Part shown: positions 33,840-44,198 of the stretch, in pieces
Position numbering within the stretch: the first letter of the stretch is position 1
Layout: each line of letters opens with the position of its first letter
From: Colocasia esculenta
Taxonomy: Eukaryota; Streptophyta; Magnoliopsida; Alismatales; Araceae
DNA: 64,000 nucleotides
Reading direction: 5' to 3'
Assembly: GCA_014218235.1 (NCBI GenBank)
Contig: CM024758.1
Span: forward strand, 98,989,698 to 99,053,697
Notes under the pieces: generated by a model
Told to the model about the DNA's origin: nothing
The model's input: the letters and a program-made list of their open reading frames with translations, nothing else
Databases searched by the model: none
Translations under genes and position numbers: made by a program

Positions 33840-35029
33840 TTGAGGTGGAATATTTGTTGAGGGGGAGTCATTGTCATATCTCTTGACCTTACTTGTCTAT
33901 TTTGAACCCCAAAATCATCAAAATTTTTGAGTCCTTGTGCTATTTTTCTATGAGAGAATTAAAACATTGAAACAAAACTCATTGTGTATTTAGTTTAATT
34001 TCAAAGATTCAGTATCATTTAAGGTTAAGCAATCTTAATACTGAATGTCTTTAAAATGACTTGCAAAAAACTTGTAGGCACATGAGTGGCTTTACTATTT
34101 AACATGTGTATGTTTAAGCTTCATTTTACCACATGTTAAGAATCATTTCTCTAAATTCATAGTCATGACTTGTCTGGTCAAAGCAACATATTCCTGCAAA
34201 ACATCAAAAGAAAATGCTGAAAATGATCAACAATCTGGAAAGATACAAATAGAGCAATGCAATTCTTGAACCACTGAGTAACGGGCCATTTCACCTAAAA
34301 AGTGATTGTTTCACGTCAAAAAGTGGAATTCAAATTTTCAACTCTGTATAAGATAATGAAAGTTAAAACCACTGAGTAATCAGGAGATCTTGCATCTGAT
34401 CAATGTGATCTCTTGCACTAAAAAGTGAGATTTAACTAATTTATTCTGTATTCTTTCCCAGCTAAAATTGAAAGAAAATCAAAAAGACAGGATAGAAAAG
34501 CTTAAGACCTTAATAAAGTTTATGTTTACTGAGTTTAGACCTATATTCTACATTGTGTTAAACTTAAAGCTCCTAACATCCTTGTTAAATACTTCTGCTC
34601 ACTCATTTAGGTCACTTTACTTCACATTTGCATCATTATTTTAACTGCATTCAGATCATTATATCTTGCACTACCTTGTGTTGAGTGTGTCTTTGTGATT
34701 AAACTTTGTTGCACAATAACAAAAACACAATAATTCTCTCATATGTCAATATCACTTTGTCCATTTATTTGATCATTCCTGACCATTCCTTACTCCATTT
34801 CATTTCTTGGTCTCCAACCATCATGTTTCTCTCTCTTGTATATCTTTTGATGCTGTCAAAAAGGTGGAGAAAGGTCTCTAGTGGGAGAAAGTTCAAAGGG
34901 GAGAAAGTTCTTTAAGGAGAAAGGTCTCTAGGGGGAGAAATGTCAAAGGGTGTATATGGTCAAGGGGGGAGTTATTGTAGTCAAAGGAGTCAAGATATTG
35001 GGAGATTGTGCATATGTTTTGTCATCATC
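33840..35029 (+). other. Non-coding 3' interior of SIRE-like element
   Basis: About 1.2 kb of AT-rich sequence with no protein domain found. GGGGGAGTAA-like purine words near 33210 and 33863 and the GGGAGAAAG-rich stretch at 34870-34980 resemble duplicated polypurine tracts. Confidence 0.5.
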
Positions 35030-35043
35030 AAAAAGGGGGAGAT
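35030..35043 (+). other. Polypurine tract of SIRE-like copia
   Basis: AAAAAGGGGGAGAT directly before the 3' LTR start TGTTGGG. Confidence 0.9.
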
Positions 35044-36817
35044 TGTTGGGTGAGTGTGTTTTGGAATTCCTAAAATTATATTTTAATGATGACCAATGAA
35101 CATCACTCATACTTTGATTTTGATGATGACATATTGTGATTTTAATGATGACATACTTTGATTTTGATGATGACATGTTGTGATTTCAATGCTTAATGGG
35201 TGGAACATTTTAATGTTCAAACAACATGTTTTTGATGTTTAATATCTCATATTTTAATGATAATATCTTGTACTAATGGCTTATGTGTTAAATTTTCAGG
35301 AATATTCAGATTTTGTCATGGTAGTGTTGACACAGTCCCAAGTAGTGTCGACACTAGGTCACAATCCCTGAAGCAATTTCATGAAGACAGGGTTCACTGT
35401 GTCGACACAGTCCAGGCAGTGTCGACACTAGTCCAGTCTCCAGAAGACCCAGTTGCTTGACTGGGACAGTGTGTCGACACAGTCCCAGGCAGTGTCGACA
35501 CAGTCCCAGGCAGTGTCGACACTAGTCCCAGGCAGTGTCGACACTAGTTTCAGTTCCCAGAAGAACAATTTTACAGAAATGGGACAGTGTGTCGACACAC
35601 TCCCTGGTGGTGTCGACACACTCCGGCTGAAACTCAAAACGTGAATTTCTCTGGACACGTGGCTGCTTGGGAATCAAGGGATTTGACCTAGGTTTCCGTG
35701 CCCATGCACCCAAGGCACTTTATGGACATATGGGGCTATAAATACCATGCTCCTTGTACCCCAAAGGCAAGAGAGCCCAACACTTCCTGAAGAAGCTTTT
35801 TGGCGGCTAAAAGGGGCTTTCCAGATCTTGCTCCTTCTCCAGAAGTTGCAGACCACCCTTTCAAGAGGAAGGACGTGGAATCAAGGAGAATCTCTGGAGA
35901 GAAGCTTGCTGTGCTGAGATTGGAGCAGATCCAACTGAAGAGGAGCAGTAGAAGAAGAACTTCTGGCATTTCAGATGCCATCAAAGCAGAGCATCGTGGA
36001 TTGAAGAAGATCTTCAACGAATTCCTTCAAGCGTCTTCAATCCAGGCTTCTGCAAGTCTTCTTCATCAAGGAACATCCAAGTCACATCTATTCATTCATT
36101 TTCTGGAGTGTTCATCCAGGTTTTCATTGTGTGATCTATGTATGTGTTCTACACAGATCACTTAATTCTGTTTGTTCTATTTTTATCATTGTATTGAGAT
36201 AGATCGGGCTAGAGGATCTATTCTCTAATTGAACTTGTTCTAGCAGAACTTGGATCTTTCGTGGTCCAAAGGTTTGGAGTCGTAGTGCTCCAGTTTTGAG
36301 CCGTTGTGCTCAAGTTCTTGTGAGTCGTTGTACTCATAAGTGGTTTGTGGAGTAGATCGTCGTGTCTATCTCCTGGGTTTTCTTTGAGTCGTCGTACTTA
36401 AAGGGTTTGGAGTCGTCGTGCTCCGGTTGTTTCTTGAGTCGTCGTGCTCAAGGGTGTTTGGAGTCGTCGTGCTCCAGTGTGTGTTGTACTCAAGGTTTTT
36501 GAGTTGTGTGGCCTCACTGTGTGAGGGGTGGACGTAGGAGTCACTAAAGGTGATTTCCGAACCACCTAAAAATCCTCTGTGCAGTGGTTTAAATTGTGGT
36601 TTGCTTTGTATCTCGCTAGATGCATGCATAGGGATTTCTCACACTACTAATTGATTTGCTCACACACACTAATCACACTTCAGATCAGTAAATTGTTTGG
36701 GTGAATTGATCTCTGATTCGAAGTAATTTTGGATTGCTTAAGCTTCCGCATTAATTGGTGTTAGATCTATTCAACCCCCCTTCTAGATCTGATCTATCCA
36801 CCCATCTGATCCTAACA
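35044..36817 (+). mobile_element. 3' LTR of SIRE-like copia
   Basis: TGTTGGG...CCTAACA followed by TSD CTACT. 1774 bp. Palindrome array 35325-35630, TATA box 35737-35744, hairpin array about 36275-36480. One hairpin stem (ACTTAAAG near 36397) has a C-to-T change that weakens pairing relative to the 5' LTR. Confidence 0.92.
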
Positions 36818-36822
36818 CTACT

Positions 36823-38052
36823 TTCATGAGATGTAATTATGTTTATTTTAGGAATTATCTTATATTAATAAAATTGTTATAGTGTTGTATTCTGAGGTAC
36901 GCACTCCGACAGGACGTCACCGGAATTCTATAACGAAATTGAAATCTGAAAATACCATAATTTTTAGAAAAATATATTTATATTAGAAATGTAAATATCT
37001 AGAATTATTGACGCACGAATATCAAGATTAAGTCGACACAATGATTTTCCAGGCAATTTTTACTGGGTGAAAAATTAATTCTAAAAATTAAAATAAAATC
37101 ACCATAATTTGTAAAACATTTCAATTAGCTTATGTTTGAAATCTCAACTTAATTGGATATCATTTGGATACAAACGTATATAGATAACTGGACCAGCTGA
37201 ATTATTCCTATTTACGTCAACTATTTTTTTGATAATTGCTTACGTAGCTTTGGCTACGCAAGGCTTATCTCACCTGGGGTAAATGGTCTACACGTAGCTT
37301 ACTACGTGTGGTGGGGTAAAACCCATGGTAAAATGTGGCTTTGGGAGGGGAAAGATGGGTTTTACAGTTACACATGTATGGCTACGTGCCATACATGCAT
37401 GGAACCTGGAGTTTATATAAACTCTCTCTAACCCTTTGTATGGGATTTTCCACCACTTGCTTAGCCTTCTCCTACTGCTGCTGCTGCTGTTGCTCTTGCT
37501 GTAATTGCTGCTACTGCTTCTGCTGTAGCTGTAGCTGCTGTTGCTGCTACTCTTACTATTGCACCTGCCGTAGAACACGTCAAAACCGCTACCGTTTTCA
37601 GATCTGGAAACGCACACAGCTGGAGAAGTAGGCGTCCACAATTTGTGCCGCCAACAGAATGGTTGGCGTCCATCGATCTGGAGGCCAACTTGGCCATGCA
37701 GTCAGCGGCCTTACTCTGGCCGCCACCAGCAATTTGACCAGAAAACAAATACACATCCAAACTGATGTATCCACACATCATAAATAGTTAATGGTTACTG
37801 AAATAGGTAGATATCATATACACAAAGTCAAACATATACATATATAATATATCAATACTTACCTATCTCATGCACATCATTACTTAAATACAACACACAC
37901 TACATTATTTAAATACACTATGCATAGAAATGAATACTTATAATATACACACAGGGATAACATATATTTATATGCATGCACACAAGTAGGTAAATACTTA
38001 TAATACACATCAAGTAAACAATGTTAAATGCGCAAAAATTCGGGGCCTCACA
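36823..38052. mobile_element. LTR D, main piece
   Basis: Continues LTR D after the copia insertion and ends CGGGGCCTCACA. Read on the minus strand it starts TGTGAGGCCCCGAA, close to the nested-array LTR start, and has the same GGCGTCCA/TGGACGCC words (37625-37725), so minus orientation is likelier. It includes a 16-bp palindrome with a TATA core (37409-37424) and a (CTG)n-like tract at about 37478-37555. No PBS or PPT flanks it. The two outer flanks (ACTCC at 12935, GAAAA at 38053) do not match, so it is not a simple solo LTR. Confidence 0.7.
37409..37424. promoter_or_regulatory. Palindromic TATA element in LTR D
   Basis: GAGTTTATATAAACTC is a perfect 16-bp palindrome containing TATATAAA on both strands, the likely core promoter of this LTR. 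Confidence 0.55.
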
Positions 38053-38749
38053 GAAAATCTTTCCCTGAAGGTGTAAGGATCAATCCAAGCACTTATGGCT
38101 GCAGGCTCACCTCTCCATGCCTAGAACCAGTCTCTCTAACGTGCATGAAGCTGTGAGACAACGGACATCTGAACGGCTACTACAACGGTCAAAATAATTC
38201 GCAGAAGATAAATAGAAGACTGGTGACTCCATGTAAGATAGTTAGATGCTTTGAACTCTTGAATCTTCGAAAAGCTTGAAGCTCGAGTCCTGAAAAGAAA
38301 CAAGAGCCAGCTCGTCCATTCCAACCTTCTATAGCTCTTAGCTCTCACTCCATTCCTTTTGAGAGCTAGCGTAGGTCTGAGAGAGAGAGAGAGAGTTCAT
38401 TCGAGTTTATCTGGTGTCTCTCAGTTGGTGTAATTCCTCTTCTAGTAGAGAAGAGAAGGCCAGCAGTTGCTGGATGTGTAAGTGTCCATAAGGGGGATTG
38501 TACCCTTATTTAGTGGAAACCCAAGTTGTCACTTGGGGACTGGACGTAGGACTCCTTGGGATATGAGGTCCGAATCAAGATAAAAATCTCCTGTTGTTTG
38601 TGTGATTGCTTTTGTGTCTTCATTATCACTAACTTTAATGATCGAACTTAGTGTTTTCTGTCTAGATTATTTTATTTATATAAATTTCTACTAAAAGATT
38701 TTTTAAGCAATCCATTCACCCCCCCCTCTGGGCTTGCTTCTGGGCAACA
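38053..38749 (+). mobile_element. copia 5' LTR, left-truncated
   Basis: The right end CCTCTGGGCTTGCTTCTGGGCAACA-type terminus is followed by a PBS (TGGTATTAGAGCC, 38752-38764). The sequence is related to LTR F (48509-50807, minus), which is 2.3 kb, so about 1.6 kb of this LTR is missing left of 38053. It contains (GA)n at 38380-38396, hairpins ATAAGGG/CCCTTAT (near 38490-38513) and CCCAAG/CTTGGG (near 38520-38540), and GGACTGGACGTAGGACTCC. Confidence 0.8.
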
Positions 38750-38810
38750 AGTGGTATTAGAGCCAAGTCTCTTCAAGAAGAAGATCTCATGATCTTAAGA
38801 GCAAAGATAA

Positions 38811-40530
38811 ATGATAGCTCAAGGATATGCTGAAGGTCAGTCCGTCAACAGACCTCCTCTATTTGACGGCGAAGATTACAACTATTGGATGACTCGAATG
38901 GAGTTCTTCCTTCAAGATCTCGATTTCCAGCTCTGGTCAATCATTGAAGAAGGAGACCTCGTGGTACTCAACAGAAGAGAAGATTGGACAGATGATGACA
39001 AGAAGAAGATATCCTAACAGCAAAGCTAAAAGCATACTGTGCTGTGCACTCAGCAAGAAAGAATTCAACAAAATTTCCGCTTGCAAGTCAGCCATGGAAA
39101 TGTGGGAAAAGCTAAGGCTCACATACGAAGGAACTGATAAGGTAAATGAAACAAGGATAGATATTTTGGTAACTCAATACGAGAGATTTCAAATGCAATC
39201 TGGAGAGTCCATCACTCAAATGTACAACAGATTCACAGACATAACCAATGGATTGGATGGGCTTGGAAAAACTTATGAGATCGGAGACATGGTGAGAAAA
39301 ATATTAGGATCTCTACTAGCTTCATGGACTGCAAAAGTGACGGCCATAGAAGAAGCCAACGACCTCAGGAGAATGCCACTTGAGAAACTCATTGGGTCTT
39401 TAATGGCTCATGAAATAAATATGGAAAGGCTGGGAGAATCCTCCAGCAAAAAGAAGCATAGAAACGCTCTCAAGGCCACAGAAGACACATCTGATGGTGA
39501 GTCAGTAAGTGACAAGAGCAATGAGAGCAGTGAAGATGAATAAGCTTTTCTTTCTAGAAGACTGCAACGTATACTAGCCAAAAAGAAGTACCATCAGGAA
39601 GAAGATATTTTAAGAAAGGTAAAGACTTCAAAAGACCAGAAGGGAAGAAGTCAAGAAATCTGAACCCATATCCTACGAGTGCAAGAAGCCAGGACACATC
39701 AAAGCTGAGTGTCCAAAGTTAAAGAAAACTAACTTCAAGAAGAAGGACAACGTAAAGAAGTTCAAAAGATACAAGAAGAAAGCCATGGCCACTGCATGGA
39801 ATAATGAAAGCGACTCAGATAGTGAGTCAAGCTCCACGAAGACGATGATGAAAAGGCCAACCTAGCCTTCATGGCAAATGTGATGAAAAGGTAACTTCAG
39901 ACTCATCTTTCACTTCCTGAAATGAATCTGATTCAGATAGTCTAGAGGATGCGTTTAATGAACTATACAGTAAATATAAAGATGTTTGTAAGTTGCTAAA
40001 AACAACTAAGAAAAATTATGCATGTTTGGAAATTACCAACTCAGATTTAAAATCTGAAACTGAACAGTTAGAGAAACAAATTTCTGAACTTAAAATAAGA
40101 AATGAACTACTATGTGAAGATGTTAAAATTAAGAATGAAAAGATATTAAACTTAGAGAGATCAGGAAACAATAAGTAAACTTAAAAATGAAATTAACACA
40201 CTAATAAAAGATAATGAATATCTGAGCTACAGTGAAAATTTACTAATGGTAAATCCTCTCTAATACTAAAAGGAGCAAGAAGATCAGGTAAGAAAAAGTA
40301 TGGGTTATGATACACTCCACCAGACAATGAAGAAACTGTAATTCATCCAAAAATTTATCCAACTCCAAAATTCGTAGCTAAACAAAATCTTAATCATAAA
40401 GAAAATAAAAAATAAAAACCATAAGTCAAATAGGATAATAAACAATATTCCTTACTGCACACACTGTAACAAATTAGGTCACACCAAAATAACCTGCACA
40501 ACCAAACACCTAAAATGGATTCCCAAACAG
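38811..40530 (+). pseudogene. copia Gag (UBN2-type), frameshifted
   Basis: ATG at 38811 (MIAQGYAEGQSVNRPPLF). The N-terminal block GEDYNYWMTRMEFFLQDLD is typical of plant copia Gag. One frameshift near 39000 moves the reading to the phase that runs to 39543 (NETRIDILVTQYERF, FTDITNGLDGLGKTYE, ASWTAKVTAIEEAND, MAHEINME). After an acidic tail and further shifts comes a knuckle YECKKPGHIKAECPK (about 39676-39717) whose first Cys reads Ser, then a coiled coil (39993-40178), and a second CTHCNKLGHTKITC motif near 40460. The domain order fits SIRE/Maximus-type Gag. Confidence 0.85.
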
Positions 40531-40599
40531 AACCGTGAAGAAACTAACCAACCAGGACCCAAAAGAACTTGGGTACCTAAATCTTATTGACTTATTGCA

Positions 40600-41800
40600 G
40601 GGAAGCCTTAGAGTATCAAAGTGGTACTTTGACAGCGGGTGCTCAAGGCATATGACATGTAACAATAAATTATTCTCTCATATCAAAGATGAAGAAGGCA
40701 CATTACCTATGGCGATAATGGAAAAAGGGTCAGTAATTAGATGGATCTATTGGAAGTCAAGATAAAATCCTCATAGAAGATGTACTATGCGTCAAAGGAT
40801 TGAAGCACAACTTAATAAGCATTAGTCAACTGTGCGACAAGGGCCACCAGTTCAAGTTTCAGGAATCAAAATGTTTGATTATCAAGGATGGTGCAATTAT
40901 CTTCGAAGCCAGCAGAGAAAAGAACCTATAGTACTGCATCTAGAAGAACTCAAAGATCAAGATATTTGTCTAGCAGCAAGCAAAGATCAGAATGTAGAGT
41001 TATGGCACAGAAGGTTAGGTCACTGCAGTTTGGATGGAATAAGAAAGCTTGTCAAACATGATCTAGTAGAAGGACTACCAAAGATAAACACAAGATTAGA
41101 TAGCATTTTGTGAAACTTGTGCAAAAGGGAAGCATGCAAAATCCTCCTTCAAATCAAAGACAGAGGTCACTACTTCCAAAACACTAGAACTATTACATAT
41201 GGATCTGTTGGACCAATGAAAACCACCGCCTGGGTGGAAAGAACTTTGGATTTTAATAGTCGATGATTTTTCAAGATTCACATGGGTATCATTTTTAGAG
41301 CATAAAGATGACACTTTTGAAAGCTTTGTGAAGTTCAGTAAAATAGTTCAAAAGGATAAGAAGTTCAACATCATTGGCATTCGTTTAGATCATGGAGGAG
41401 AATTTCAGAATGACAGATTTGCAGAATTCTATAATGATCAAGGTATAGAACATAATTTCTCAGCACCTAGAACTCCACAGCAAAGTGGAGTAGCTGAGAG
41501 GAAGAACATAACTCTGTTGGATATGGCTAGGACCATGCTATCAGAATACAACCTTCCTAGATATTTCTGGGTAGAGGTAGTAAATACAACATGTTACATC
41601 ATAAATAGAGTTATGATCAGGCCAATCATGAAGAAGACTGCATATGAGCTTTACAAGCAAAGGAAGCCCAGGATCAGCCATTTCAGAACGTTTGGATGTC
41701 CATGCTTCATTCACAACAATGGTAAAAGAGACATAGGTAAGGGGATCCCAAATCCGATGAGGGATCTTTATGGGGTACACTTCTAAACCCAAAGGCTATA
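40600..41800 (+). pseudogene. copia protease and integrase, decayed
   Basis: Protease: WYFDSGCSRHMTCN (near 40625), with the catalytic DSG present. Then GAG-pre-integrase with VELWHRRLGHCSLDGIRKL (about 40998-41055), the integrase zinc finger CETCAKGKHAKS, and the DDE core: an IVDDFSRFTWVSF region and an RLDHGGEFQN block with FSAPRTPQQSGVAERKN (41328-41520). Last recognisable piece is FRTFGCPCFIHNN. Several 1-bp shifts split the frame (near 40720, 41100, 41215, 41770). The pol would be one polyprotein with Gag in a functional element. Confidence 0.88.
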
Positions 41801-41989
41801 GAGTTTTCAACAAAAGAAGTTTTTTAATTGAGCAAACTGTTCATGTTATTTTTGATGAGTCTAACCTTCCTGAAGAAGGAAGTCGATAGTGATGATGAAA
41901 ATGCAGAAATTCTCTCCAAGAAACTGAAGGGAAACATCTATCAAAGATGGTGAAGATCCACCCTTGAAAGAACACAACAAAGAGTATTA

Positions 41990-43630
41990 TCCATAATGAT
42001 CTTCCAAAGGAATGGAGGTACAAAATGATCATCCATGACAACATCATTGGAGATCCATCGATTAGGGTAAGAACTAGAGGTAATGTTATTCCTTGTGATT
42101 ATCTAGCATTGTGTCTCAAATTGAGCCGAAGACAGTCAATGAAGCACTGTCTGATGAATCCTGGATTTTAGCCATGCAAGATGAATTAATCAGTTGAGGA
42201 GAAATCAAGTTTGGTCCCTTGTTCCGAGACCATCAGATCATCCTGTGATTGGCACCAAATGGGTGTTCAGAAACAAATGGATGAAGCTGGTGTTATCACT
42301 AGAAACAAGGCTAGACTGTTGCTCAAGTTTTTCCCAAGAGGAAGGCATAGATTTCGATGAAACCTATCCACCAGTGGCTAGACTAGAGGCTATTAGAATT
42401 TTACTTGCTATGCATGTGCATTGGATTTAAAACTTTTCCAAATGGATGTAAAATTTGCAATTTTAAATGGGTTATAAAAGGAGGAAGTCTATGTAGAACA
42501 ACCTCTTGGTTTTGATGATTTAGATTTCCAAACCATGTTTTTTAACTGCATAAAGTATATATGGTTTAAAGCAAGCACCTAGAGCATGGTATGAAAGACT
42601 TAGTACATTCTTGCTAAATCATGGCTTTATTAGAGGTCAGGTAGATAACACACTGTTTATTAAATCAAAAGCCAAGAACATATTACTTGTGTAAATTATG
42701 TAGATGACATTATATTTGGATCTACTGATGAATCTTTGGCAAGTACTTTGAAAAGTTCATGCAGGGAGAATTTGAGATGAGCATGATGGGAGAGCTCAAC
42801 TATTTTCTTGGATTACAAATCAAGCAAAGCCAAGAAGGTACACATATTTTTCAAGCAAAGTACACCAAAGAATGTTGAAGAAATTTGGGTTCGACAATGC
42901 TAAAACACTGTCCACTCCAATGAGCTATCCACAAGGTTAGACAGTGATAAGGAAGGTAAGAAAGTTGATCAAAAACTTTACAGAGGTATGATAGGGTCAT
43001 TGCTTTACTTGACAGCTAGTAGACCAGAATCTTGTTTAGTGTATGTATGTGTGCTAGATATCAGTCTGATCCTAAAGAATCCCATCTAATATTTGTTAAA
43101 AGGATTTTAGATATTAGATAAAATCATGACCTAGGACTATGTATCTAAAATCATGTGAAACTAGTTTAATTGGATATTCTGATGCTGACTATGCTGGATG
43201 CAGGTAGACAGAAAAAAGCACCAGTGGAAATTGTCAATTTCTTGCACGATGCCTGATTTCGTGGTCCTCAAAGAAGCAAAATTTAGTAGCACTATCAACA
43301 GCTGAAGCTGAATACGTAGCTGCTGGGAGCTGTTGCACTCTACTCCTATGCATAAAACAACAGCTTGAGGACAATGGACTGTACATCAAGATTATCCCAT
43401 TGTTGTGCAACAATACAAGTGCGATAAATCTCACGAAAAATCCAGTACAACACTCCAGAATGAAACATATAGAGGTCAAATATCATTTTATTAGAGATCA
43501 TGTAGCTAATGGTAATATAAATATCTCTTTCATAGATACTCTGAATCAGTTAGCAGATATCTTTACAAAGGCCTTACCTGAAGAGAGATTTACGTCTCTT
43601 AGAAGCGAATTAGGCATGTGTAATTTGTAA
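41990..43630 (+). pseudogene. copia RT and RNase H, decayed
   Basis: RT starts near IGTKWVFRNKW (42247) and continues through FDETYPPVARLEAIRILLA (42349-42413). The LKQAPRAWYERL region is near 42570 and the catalytic YVDDIIFGS at about 42698-42724. Later blocks include GELNYFLGLQIKQSQEG and IGSLLYLTASRPD. RNase H has GYSDADYAG, ALSTAEAEYVAA and the ending ADIFTKALPEERFTSLRSELGMCNL with a stop at 43630. At least eight frame breaks and several stops make it non-functional. Confidence 0.9.
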
Positions 43631-44041
43631 CAGATACGTCTGCATGTAACTGAAACAATAAATTTCAGAATAACACTTACTCTTCCCGCTAAAATTCAAG
43701 CAAATCCTTTATTGCTTGCGTCATAAATTGCTACGACATTTCAGTTTAATTCTTTATTTACGTCATCTCCTCTTTTGTCGTTATCCACATTTATTACTCT
43801 GCTATTTCAAAAAGGCGACTTCATGACCTAAGTTAAGTCCATAAGTCATGCCTCATAGATTTCCTCTCTCGCTCTCTCTCTCTCTCTTATCTCTTTTGAT
43901 TTGCCTGGTATGATAAACCCTCATCGATTCCAGAATCCCCTCAGTGCGAGTTCAAAGAACTTCTCTGTTCCTGCTCAAATTTCTTGAGGGCTTCTGTTCC
44001 TTTCTTCCCCACAATCCTCCAAACTCTCCTTGTTCAAATCC
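43631..44041 (+). other. Spacer between copia pol and third ORF
   Basis: No coding signal. Contains a (CT)n tract at 43863-43890. The pyrimidine-rich leader before the ATG at 44042 could be an intron acceptor or sub-genomic promoter region; I cannot tell which. Confidence 0.4.
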
Positions 44042-44166
44042 ATGGTCGCTTCTGGGAGTTCCGACAGCGTAGGTGGTTACAACGTCGCCTTCCTCACTGC
44101 GGATCAGCAGGAATGGTTTGCGGCTGTCAAGATCAAGCTATGTGGAAATAAGGCAGTGGATATAAC
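44042..44166 (+). pseudogene. Third ORF of copia, N-terminus only
   Basis: ATG at 44042 (MVASGSSDSVGGYNVAF) followed by LTADQQEWFAAVKIKLCGNKAVDI, which resembles the start of the plant-transposon protein found downstream of pol in some copia and gypsy elements, in the place of an env-like gene. After about 41 codons the sequence changes to the CG-rich LTR E, so the ORF is cut. The related C-terminal half is seen on the minus strand at 51400-52946. Function unknown. Confidence 0.6.
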
Positions 44167-44198
44167 GTCGCGCGTTTTTCGGATCCTCGTGGATCCTA

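Larger units (their letters stand above)
13014..36817 (+). mobile_element. SIRE-like Ty1/copia element with nested array
   Basis: Complete element with 5-bp TSD CTACT on both sides (13009-13013, 36818-36822). The LTRs are 13014-14774 and 35044-36817, the PBS is at 14777 and the PPT at 35030-35043. Removing the nested array (15233-30483) leaves about 8.5 kb. The interior keeps Gag remnants (coiled coil and zinc-knuckle relics) and a trace of the protease start. I found no integrase, RT or RNase H, so it is non-autonomous. The last 2-3 kb of interior holds repeated structured units. Confidence 0.9.

Noticed and set aside
37478..37555. CTG/GCT repeat as a coding polyglutamine or polyalanine tract
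   Set aside because: Imperfect trinucleotide tract inside LTR D with no supporting ORF or domain.
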